A stretch of 64,000 nucleotides of DNA from Cordylochernes scorpioides. Taxonomy: Eukaryota; Arthropoda; Arachnida; Pseudoscorpiones; Chernetidae. The position numbers and the translations under genes are program-made. The stretch spans positions 44,004,406 through 44,068,405 of the forward strand of contig CP092877.1 in assembly GCA_030710605.1 (NCBI GenBank), in the 5' to 3' direction. The notes beneath the pieces were generated by a model. It was not told where the DNA came from. It ran no database searches and was given only the letters and a program-made list of their open reading frames with translations. Shown one piece after another: positions 56,636 through 64,000 of the stretch. The first letter of the stretch is position 1. Every line of letters starts with the position of its first letter.

Positions 56636-56775
56636 TTTCGACACGCCTTAAAATCTGAGCTAACAGCCAGAGAGTCTGCCAGCTCATTACCAGGAATTCC
56701 AACGTGAGCTGGAAGCCATTGCACTGTGACTGAGCTGTTGGCTGGGAGTCGAGATCGTAACTGACTTATTACAAT
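56599..56775 (-). pseudogene. Non-LTR retrotransposon RNase H fragment
   Basis: The frame contains VQWLPAHVGIPGNELADSLA, the diagnostic HxGIxGNExAD motif of RNase H encoded by many LINE-type elements. Only about 45 residues remain and no RT is nearby. It lies 210 bp downstream of the last visible DNA2 exon on the same strand. Confidence 0.75.
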
Positions 56776-56987
56776 GCACATATAAGATTATATAGGGGTT
56801 AAATACAGAATAAATATAAATAAATATGGTTATATAATGATAAATGTATGAATAAATAGATAGAAATATATAAAATAATAAAAATAAAAAAAGCATATCC
56901 TGACCAGGAGCACATGTGCTTTTTAGATGCCAGAGCGCCATCTAGTGGAACAGATAATATAAAATAATTGATAAAGAGAATTCTGAC

Positions 56988-57241
56988 CAACCTGCTGAAA
57001 GATCCAGGTCAGCTGAAGTACCAGCTCTGCCTCAATGACATTAGTGTCCTTGCAGCCATTCACCCTGGGGACATCCAGGAACACCACAGAGTGGTCCAGC
57101 TGCTGGGAGGTGGCCAGTGTCAACCAGTCTGGTGGCAACATTGCAGCAGATGACAGCTGGAGGGTTTGTCGGGCTACTGACTCAGTGGCACACACCAGCT
57201 GGTCCTGGTAAAACAGACGACTTGGCAGCTGGCAGATCACC
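56988..57241 (-). CDS. DNA2: DNA2 helicase exon (most 3' one visible)
   Basis: Encodes VICQLPSRLFYQDQL, aligning without gaps to the region after the QYRM motif of DNA2. Later come VVFLDVP and TNVIEAELVLQLTWIFQQ, equivalent to the start of the C-terminal RecA-like domain. The acceptor is GAGCACAG at 57242 with phase 2, which joins the previous exon as a Lys codon. The donor is probably GTCAGA after VG at 56988; CAG/GTTGGT at 56992 is an alternative. DNA2 is the nuclear and mitochondrial helicase/nuclease that processes Okazaki flaps and resected ends. The following helicase motifs (APYR, DKYQGRD) are not visible. Confidence 0.87.
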
Positions 57242-57259
57242 CTGTGCTCACATTGACAC

Positions 57260-57430
57260 ACCTATTTAACCATTAGAAGCAAAGGGCTTTTTAAATACTT
57301 TTGTCTGAAGATGGTAACAACGCTGTTACCGAAACATCACACAATAATTATTTATTTGGATTTGGTCTTAATATCTTGTGTTTATAATCTATAATTGTAC
57401 CTTTTCATTTTAGGACACAGAATGTAGATG
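57260..57430 (+). repeat. Interspersed repeat fragment with hammerhead-like core
   Basis: About 100 bp match the reverse complement of 9070-9165 and 24340-24435. It lies in the DNA2 intron. Confidence 0.7.
57305..57334 (+). ncRNA. Hammerhead-ribozyme-like core, third copy
   Basis: CTGAAGA, a 6-bp stem GGTAAC/GTTACC with loop AACGCT, then GAAA. The same core as at 9120-9150 with one loop change. Stems I and III are not evident. Confidence 0.35.
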
Positions 57431-57626
57431 GGTTAATTATAGGGACCAGTACAATTTGTGAAACTATTTCACAGACAGATGCTTTATTTTAACAAATAAA
57501 CTGACAAGGTGGTAAAAAGAACTGCTACATAACCTCTATGCTGTATTTTTTTCTAGAAGGAAATTCTTAAATGATTAGGTTCTTCTTCTTGATTAAATAT
57601 TTTGAAATTGTGGATTTTAACAATAT

Positions 57627-58110
57627 CTTGTTTCTTTGCGACGACGACTCTTCTTCCTTTGTGGATCACCTACCCGGGCTCCCGTTGCTCTCTCTCTGCA
57701 GCCCTACCCTGCAGACCACCCAAAGATCTCGGAGAACCACAACTCAAGTGGGACTCCTTTCCTCTGGCAGTATCTCTCGGCCTTACCACTAGTGGGGGAA
57801 CACGAGAGACTTACCAGAAGAATAGCGACTGTGGCGTTGGCGAGAGTAACAACAGCAACAAGACTTCTAACACTCCTCCTCCTTTATTGTCACTTCTACT
57901 ACACATTACATATAACTAGAATAACTTTCAACGGATATTTACATTACGTAACCTCCTAGGCCCAATATAAAGGTGTATTTACAAACATTTGCCCCAGGAA
58001 ACAGGACCACAGCAGTTGGCGATATCCACACTAGTTCCGGACAGGAAATAGGCTAAAGCGCCATATTGGCGGAGGTTCTAGATGATTTCAGTCCCATATA
58101 CCAGACATTA
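57627..58110 (-). mobile_element. Diverged LTR of the TGTCGCG family
   Basis: The reverse complement aligns with most of 5139-5635, including the TGCCAGAGG/CTCTCGGCC and CAGGAAACAGGACCACAGC segments. The terminal inverted bases are worn. The overlapping open frames here are LTR sequence, not genes. It sits in a DNA2 intron. Confidence 0.75.
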
Positions 58111-59129
58111 ATATAGAAAATTACAAACCTTCATTTAAATTTAATCTATCTTCTATATACAGTAGAGTCTCTCATGATCTACTTATCCCAAGAGCAACCA
58201 CCCTTGTAAGGGGCGAATGAATTTCTCTTGTAAGCCTACTGTCGAGCTTTGAACAAAGAGTTCGAATCACTGGACGGCGTAACCAGCATAAAATAAAGTA
58301 AAACTATTGCAACTCAATGATTGTTGGGAAGAATGAAAATTTATTTGTAATTAATACAAAAATTATAGCTAAAGAATTTTTAAAAAGAGAGAGGTCTCAA
58401 GACGCGAGCACGCGACAACAACAACTTGAGAACAAAGAGAGGGGGGCGAGGGGGGCCGGAAGTTGCATCATGGGCGTGACATCACCGCTGCATGGGTGGT
58501 GGCTGGCTCGCGCCGCGTGGGGGGCGTCTTCTTCCGCTGCTTTCTTACATTTTGAAGGCCCCCCATCTCAATATCCCCAAATAAAATGAGAATTAAAACA
58601 CACACAAAAAAGGCAGTGGATCTGCAACACCTACAATCACGAGCTCCTATGAACAACCGTCTCTGTGGACGACCGGCTACCACTAAAACAGTAACTCCGC
58701 CTTTGCCAGTCCCAAGCCCGGATGAAAAAGGAGGAGGGGGAGCAGTAACAAGCTCACTAAAAAACCTGGGTTCAGCTGGCCTGGCTGATAGAACCCTGTA
58801 AGGGCTCCTGATCTAGGGATACAGAATGTCTGTACTCCATGTTAGGAGCGACTGCACATGGCGTCTGTTCCTCATATCAGTGGCGGCCATTTCTTTTGGA
58901 GCTAAGTCGGCCTGCCACTGAGTAGTGCTCCCAGTCTTAATGACAAAGGCAGACACATTCTACTTCACCCAGTCATGATGGTTCTCTACAAGCTTGATAT
59001 CCTAATATGATTGAGTGGAGATAAGAAAGAAGACTCATTCTGTTTATATGTACATGTAGAAATTGTACTTTACCATAGATATCTATAAACTTGATGCATT
59101 AGAATGTCAGCTGTCATTGGAAATTTGAA
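58111..59129. other. Intron DNA without a recognised gene
   Basis: Contains a GC-rich block (58435-58560) and a patch at about 58755-58805 that resembles the reverse complement of 8868-8925. The small frames on both strands have no known motif. Confidence 0.45.
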
Positions 59130-59225
59130 CTATTTATAATGTGTATGTTTCTTAAAAAACATAATTTTTATTTTAAAAGAAACATACACATCATAAATAA
59201 AGAAATTAGCATTTGAACGTGCAAC

Positions 59226-59346
59226 GAAAAGTTGCTGATAGCTTGCTCCATCAGAAACTCCTAGTTGCATGATCAGGAGATGCTTTTTTCTTAAAATTTC
59301 CAACTGATACCAGTACAATTTCACTTTTGTGCTATTTTTACACATC
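59226..59346 (-). pseudogene. Non-LTR ORF2 fragment related to 3420-4745
   Basis: The frame reads LYWYQLEILRKKHLLIMQL.VSDG, matching KYWNQVDKLRERPLLIMQL.VADG at the start of the fragment near 4745. Only about 35 residues are alignable. Too short for a clade. Confidence 0.6.
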
Positions 59347-59351
59347 ATAAA

Positions 59352-59532
59352 TATGGTAGAACCTCCCTGTAAAGTACACCTAATTGCAGAGCCAAAATAT
59401 CCTTTAGGGAGAGGTGTCCTCTTACCGGAGAGCTATTAAATAGTAAAAATGGTAATTTTGCAAATGAAAACTGTCCTTTATAGAGAGGTGTCCTCTAGCA
59501 CGAGTGTCCTCTCTGATTGAGGTTCTACTGTA
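59352..59532. mobile_element. pogo-like MITE
   Basis: Ends TGGTAGAACCTC and GAGGTTCTACTG are inverted repeats, each next to TA. The interior resembles 7120-7265 and 23062-23211 and has two further copies of the TGTCCTCT motif. In a DNA2 intron. Confidence 0.75.
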
Positions 59533-59625
59533 GTTCAAATTTACAAATGAAGATCTGTGTTTTATGTTCACCTTTGTTCAATCTCAACAAAAACATTTCT
59601 GGTTGTTCCTCTCCCCTATACTTAC

Positions 59626-59709
59626 TTATTCATCCGGTATTGCTGATGGAGTTTCACCGTAGCTGGACTGTTCAGACACTCAAATAAGCTCTCAGCTAAT
59701 CCGTTACTC
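59626..59709 (-). CDS. DNA2: DNA2 helicase exon (QYRM motif)
   Basis: An 84-bp exon too short for an ORF caller. It encodes SNGLAESLFECLNSPATVKL then HQQYRMN, matching the segment of DNA2 between motif III and the conserved QYRM helicase motif. The acceptor GTTGTGTGTTGCAG ends at 59710, and the donor AATAA/GTAAGT at 59625 is a perfect match to the consensus. Phase 2 on both sides: the first G completes the Arg codon begun in 62283-62479, and the last AA is completed by the first G of 56988-57241 as Lys. Confidence 0.9.
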
Positions 59710-59986
59710 CTGCAACACACAACATAACCTCAGGGTATCCACATGTTAGAATAGACTACCCTATTTCAGATAACATATTGTTGTGTGTCAACAAGTAGCC
59801 GATGATAGTACACGGGAGCAGTACAAATTATTATTTTTTTTTATTATTATTTTAATTATTTACTTATCAGAGAAACGGCAACACAGAGAGGACGGGGTTA
59901 AATTGTATTTGACCATTGACCACCATTTCGCGGCAATGCTCTAAATACAACGTGCGGTTATCTTTAGTCTCTCGATCGAATACACA

Positions 59987-60177
59987 GTGACGGAAATGTT
60001 TAACATGTCCTGCCTTAGTTACAGCTCCATCCCCTCCTACAACCGGCCCGGCGAGACCCCGAACATCATGAACTTCCTGGACCGGACCACGAGTCCAGCA
60101 CTGCACCAAATAAACCATCTGAGCATCACATCCCCGCCTTTGTCTCATCAATATACACACAACATGTAATTGCAGTA
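59987..60177 (+). other. Open stretch, possibly coding, unrecognised
   Basis: Open on both strands and GC-richer than the flanks. The plus frame (TEMFNMSCLSYSSIPSYNRP to a stop after HQYTHNM) could be a terminal exon after the acceptor-like ATACACAG at 59985. The minus frame is 115 codons. Neither has a motif I recognise. It lies within a DNA2 intron. Confidence 0.2.
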
Positions 60178-60654
60178 TAGCCTTGCTAATACAGTAAAAC
60201 CTATTTAAATTCAATGATTACTGTAAATCAACCGTTTTTCAAATCCTAACCAACATACTTACTTTAATTTAACCATCAACACCCAAGGGATTAAAGGATA
60301 CAAACTAAAATATTCATCATCTATTTATGAAGTGTGAGAGAAAAAATTTCATTCAGGGATGAGTTTATAATAAAAAAAAAAGAGAGAGAGGAAATACCAC
60401 GAATAAAAAGAGGAGTTGAAGAGATAGATGTTAAACACGGATGGATGATCTTACAATAGCGGCCTAAGGCAAGCTGTGATAAATCTGGAAATGGGGGTAA
60501 ATGGGAGTAGTTAAAGCTGATGGTTGGTCTTGGTGGAATTTCTGGTTCATGGCTCTTTAGGAGGCCATAGATAAACTGCTTGACATAGGAAATGGAACAC
60601 CAAGAAAGAGGAGCCAGAAAGTGACGAAACTTGGCAAACATATGGAGGCAGGGA

Positions 60655-61010
60655 CGAACAATAAGTGATCTTTATTTCAAAATGATAGCCATAATACAGA
60701 GCGAGAACAGCGTCGGCTCAGTAGAAAGTAGGTCCACCGCGGACGGCGATGCACGTAGCAACATGTCTAGGTAGAGTCAATCAGACTACGGATGGTGTCC
60801 TGAGGGATGGCTCTCCATTATCTTTCAACCATTTGCCACAGTTCATCTTCTGAATGCGGCTGAGGTAAGTAATGCAAACGGCATCCAATAATATCCCAGA
60901 TGTGCTCGATTAGTGAGAGATCAGGAGAATAAGGTGGCCAGGGAAGCATATGTACATCTTACAAAGCTTGTTGGCTAACGTGAGCAGTATGTGGTCGGGT
61001 GTTATGGTAC
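60655..61010 (-). pseudogene. Tc1-like transposase C-terminal relic
   Basis: The minus strand reads NTRPHTAHVSQQAL, then LPWPPYSPDLSLIEHIWDII and SEDELWQMV. This is the second Asp region and the DLxPIEHxWD box of Tc1 family DD34E transposases. The residue before NTRPH, normally Asp, is His, and stops follow after QQAL, VER and DST. Only the last 110 residues or so can be aligned. In a DNA2 intron. Confidence 0.8.
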
Positions 61011-61246
61011 CCCCAAGTTGTGGTGCATTTGTATAGGTCTCAAGATTAAATAACTTAAGAACAAATAAATGTAAGCCATGATAGTACCATGATCATGGGG
61101 TGACAGGAAAAACGCAGCGTATGGACTGTAGACATAAAGATCCTATATATCTCCTTGGTTCTCTACTTGTGCTTATCTGCAAATAAAATGTGATGACATC
61201 TTTATTTTTAATATATAACATTTATATTTTTTTGAAAATAGAGCAA
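61011..61246. other. Intron DNA, no feature recognised
   Basis: No gene or repeat I recognise between the Tc1 relic and the Helitron. Confidence 0.4.
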
Positions 61247-62005
61247 TCCCTATATATATAAAAGTCAGTGTATGTATGTATGTATGTATGTATGTATGTA
61301 TGTATGTATGTATGTATGTATGTGTGTTTGTTCCTATGTCGGCTATACACGTCCACAATACATTACTAATCTGACTGAAATTTTAACAATATATAGAGTA
61401 GAATCTGAAAAAACTTATAGTAAAAATTTCAGGTCTCTATTCCGAATATTCGTAGAGTTATTTGCAAATTGCGTTGCAAATTTGCCCTTTCGCTCGGAAG
61501 CAGCGCACGAGCGGTGAAGATAGAAGGTAATATCAGCTGACCTAATGTACATGTAAAACGGGGTTTTAACAGGACATAGAGAAAAATATGGAAGGGATAT
61601 TTGTCGCATTTTTATCCAAGAAAATTTGAAATTGACAGGTTTTGGGCAAAAATAGTTGGTTTTTTTTAGTCAGAAAATGATGATGACAATATTGCTGTAT
61701 CATAATTTGATTATCAGATACAAAATTATATCGGGAAAAATTCCAAAGAGCAGAGACCACGGGTGAAGCCAGTTCATTTTTAGTATTCAGGAACAAAATT
61801 CTAACAGAAAAAAAAAATCATTCGCGCAGAAGACACGAAGCCAGATCATCTCTCAATAAAAATATCGCTTCTCAGACACAAATTTGGAGCGGGACGTTTC
61901 ACAAGAGTGACATCCACGGCGCCAATTTATAATTGTAACGAATAGTATTTGAATAAAAACATTTAATCGGGTAAAACCCGGGCGTTGCCCGGGTCATTCG
62001 GATAG
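61247..62005 (+). mobile_element. Non-autonomous Helitron candidate
   Basis: The 5' end TCCCTATATATATAAAAG follows an A and leads into a (TATG)n tract and a GTCGGCTA..GACTGAAATTTT segment like other Helitron ends. The 3' end has the palindromic hairpin CCCGGGCGTTGCCCGGG followed by TCATTCGGATAG and a T. A CTRR terminus is not exact. No Rep-helicase frame is present. Confidence 0.6.
61269..61323. repeat. (TATG)n microsatellite
   Basis: About 13 uninterrupted TATG units near the Helitron 5' end. Confidence 0.95.
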
Positions 62006-62020
62006 TCCATAAATAAATCT

Positions 62021-62168
62021 TTAAATAAAAAGGCATATATTGGATCAAAATATCATTTATTTTACCAATATTTCAGTTGGCTGAACGCCAACCTTTATCA
62101 ACCTTTAACATTTTAAAGTGTGTCAACAACCTGGTAAAATAAATGATATTTTGATCCAATATATACTT
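62021..62168. repeat. Foldback element with 48-bp arms
   Basis: Arms TTTAAATAAAAAGGCATATA... and its inverse differ at about two positions, around a spacer of about 52 bp. The spacer includes, on the minus strand, TTGATAAA-GGTTGGC-loop-GCCAAC-TGAAAT, which is a decayed form of the same stem-loop layout as the hammerhead-like cores. A (TA)n tract follows at about 62185-62220. Confidence 0.75.
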
Positions 62169-62180
62169 TTTTATTTAAAC

Positions 62181-62222
<42 letters not shown>

Positions 62223-62282
62223 ACATTCTAACATGTGGGCATTGCATCTCAAGATGGTAATCTCAGTGTGTAGTAAGGTTAC

Positions 62283-62479
62283 CTGGCTTTCTTTGAGCGC
62301 ACCACAGGCTGGAGTTGTTGGGGATCTCCGACTAGGATGAAACGTTTGGCAAAGAAGAGTGGGCTCAGACACATGGCTTGAACAACTTGCGCGGCTTCAT
62401 CCACCACGCAGAAGTCAAACTTGTCCTGGCTGATGATTTGTAGCTGATGAGCGCTTGTACAGGTGGTGCCCACCACTTT
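62283..62479 (-). CDS. DNA2: DNA2 helicase exon (DEAAQ motif)
   Basis: Encodes KVVGTTCTSAHQL, then FDFCVVDEAAQ (Walker B, motif II) and FILVGDPQQLQPVVRSKKAR (motif III). Order and spacing match superfamily 1B helicases of the DNA2 type, with CLSPLFFAKRF as a distinctive linker. The acceptor is CTGTGTAG before 62479 (phase 0) and the donor is CCAG/GTAACC (phase 2). The exon is 197 bp. The ATP-binding exon upstream (GxGKT) is not visible within 62480-64000. Confidence 0.92.
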
Positions 62480-62779
62480 CTACACAGAGTAGCATGGTTT
62501 CAGAATGTATATATTGTTGCATCATAGCTAATGCACCTATTTTATTTTAATTTCTAATATTTTTTTTATATATTTTATATTCAAATTTATATTTCATATT
62601 TATTTATTTTATTAAACAGAATATATATATTATAAACTGAATATATGTATTATAGAATCACCATTTGTATTTAGGTACACTGTGTGACTTCACTGCTCTC
62701 TTTGATGTGAGAAATAAATAATTCTGGAGGCTACTTAAAGTAGAGTTATCTCATTATTCCCTTATATAAATTTGTAGGA

Positions 62780-62928
62780 TGGTTGAAACACGCTCTGGTA
62801 TGATACAAGACCCGGCACAGGAGAGAATCAAGGTTGAAGAGTCTGCCACGCCGCAACCTGGTGCAACAATACCTAACTCTATACATATGTACTCATGGAC
62901 AAAAATTAAGGAAGTTGCACCTTTTTAA
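62780..62928 (+). other. Possible gag start
   Basis: An ATG frame reads MVETRSGMIQDPAQERIKVE. MxxTRSG openings are common in LTR element gag proteins. It runs into the MITE at 62890 and stops at 62928. Only weak evidence. Confidence 0.2.
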
Positions 62929-63094
62929 CATGTATATTGAGACAATAACTCTGAAAGATATTACAGTGACCTTTATTGAAGATACACAAGATAACTAAGT
63001 GTGAACAAAATTCCCTTTGCTTCCTTAAAAAATAATAATAATAATAATACCGACATAAAAATATGAAACTCTCTAAGTTTTGTTCATGAGTGTA
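62890..63094. mobile_element. Tc1-type MITE
   Basis: Ends TACTCATGGACAAAA and TTTTGTTCATGAGTGTA are inverted repeats flanked by TA. Partial relatives are at 5640-5805 and 22210-22375. An (AAT)n tract lies inside near 63030. Non-coding. Confidence 0.75.
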
Positions 63095-64000
63095 AGTGGT
63101 GGAATCTCTTGCTTTTAACAGCCTTTACCATACAATTGCAATGCTCAACTGACCTGCAATGAGTTAAACCATCACATATTTTAACAGTCAAGGGCCTATT
63201 TTCCACCAGTTTTACCTAGTTCCCAGAAAAGTACACTTCTGGTAATGCAGTGACAAAGATTAGAATAGGGCCATTTTACTAGCCTTCCATCAACGCACTT
63301 TAGAATATGATAATTCGACGGTCCCAAGTTTTATGTACCAATTATTTTACCCCTGATTATACCAAAAACATGGTGATGGTGTTGGGTGCATGGAGGAAAG
63401 AGATAGTACCTTTGTAATCTTTTCTATTAATTCTTGAAGTTTTTAAAGAGAAAAAAATATATACTTTTATGATGAAATTATTTTTATTTAATAATGAAAT
63501 TAAAGCAGAAAAATTAAAGATATTATTCTAACATATTTACAATCAGGAAACCAACTAACCTGAGAGCATCTAGCTTCACAGCAAAAACTATTATTTTTAT
63601 TTTTTTAACCAACAAAACATATGCAAAAACACCTATTGTAGATCAATCTGGCACAAGAATTTACATACATAATTCTTGGATTTCAACAAGTAATATTTTA
63701 AATATACAAAATTAAAAATACAAATTTTTAAACAATGGAATTTACACATAATAAAGATTTTAACATTTAATAATGACAATGGAAGTTTAAACATTTAACA
63801 TAAAGATGATCACATCCAACAATCGTCCCCATGATCATCATTTCTCGTGATTTACAACATCATAGCTCTATTTACACAAAAGTATAATGAGATAGAATTA
63901 GATAAACAGGACAACACAGTGAAGGAATTTACAGATGATGCAGAGTCCCTTGTCGACTCGTACAAGTAGTGGGCTTCACACTCCCTCCTGCTTCGGGTCC
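63095..64000. other. Probable DNA2 intron, no feature recognised
   Basis: AT-rich. The last 140 bases have an open minus-strand frame, TRSRRECEAHYLYESTRD, that ends at about 63857. GGGGACGATTGTTGGATG on the minus strand near 63820 resembles a polypurine tract and LTR start. Neither is strong enough to name. Confidence 0.3.

Noticed and set aside
57571-57959. Overlapping plus-strand frames of 73-107 codons
   Set aside because: The DNA aligns in reverse complement with the solo LTR at 5139-5635, so it is a relic LTR.
61268-61325. Repetitive open frame reading MYVC or HTYI units
   Set aside because: Translation of the TATG microsatellite.
1-64000. CRISPR-like, operon-like or bacterial features
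   Set aside because: Spliced exons, LTR elements and composition show a eukaryotic nuclear contig; the tandem repeats have no spacer pattern.
63820-64000. Possible LTR start and preceding frame at the right edge
   Set aside because: Only one end would be in the window and no partner or target duplication can be tested.

Overview
The window is repeat-dominated metazoan nuclear DNA, AT-rich, with spliced exons, a tRNA-Ala(AGC) gene and a mixture of Ty3/gypsy and Ty1/copia LTR elements, a Penelope-like element, non-LTR elements, mariner, Tc1, pogo/Tigger and hAT relatives and Helitron ends. It looks like an invertebrate, probably an arthropod, but nothing in the sequence fixes the species. No bacterial operon, CRISPR array or viral genome is visible.

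One host protein gene is supported. Three minus-strand exons (62283-62479, 59626-59709, 56988-57241) encode consecutive helicase pieces of the DNA replication helicase/nuclease DNA2, with splice sites and phases that agree (phase 2 at both internal junctions). The introns are full of transposons. The next exon is not visible, and a 699-base N run at 54980-55678 lies on that side. The other functional host candidate is tRNA-Ala(AGC) at 22780-22851 (minus), with a decayed duplicate at 6973-7044.

The left two thirds is a direct segmental duplication. Copy A runs from about 2164 to 11957 and copy B from about 17033 to 43554. B is longer because it took a Helitron end plus a gypsy fragment, a deleted gag-protease LTR element (24845-27953), a gypsy element (28783-37600) with a young copia element inside it (30558-34949), and a second copia element (38668-43090) inside its mariner. 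Copy A has its own insertions: a solo LTR (5139-5635), a Tigger derivative (6034-6834), an unclassified block (7685-8330), a hAT MITE and a truncated non-LTR element. Each copy preserves empty sites for insertions in the other, so insertion boundaries and order can be read directly.

Between the copies (13530-14895) is an unusual tandem array of about 428-bp units built from short elements such as GAACGAACTAG. To the right of copy B is a 10.9-kb LTR element (43902-54827) with nearly identical 1.57-kb LTRs and a 4-bp target duplication, but no gag-pol. Its interior holds a Penelope-like GIY-YIG endonuclease relic, an integrase C-terminus, and a second primer-binding-site-like motif followed by a possible gag start. 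Stem-loops resembling hammerhead ribozyme cores recur at 9120-9150, 24392-24421 and 57305-57334, with weaker relatives at 45770-45840 and 62070-62110.
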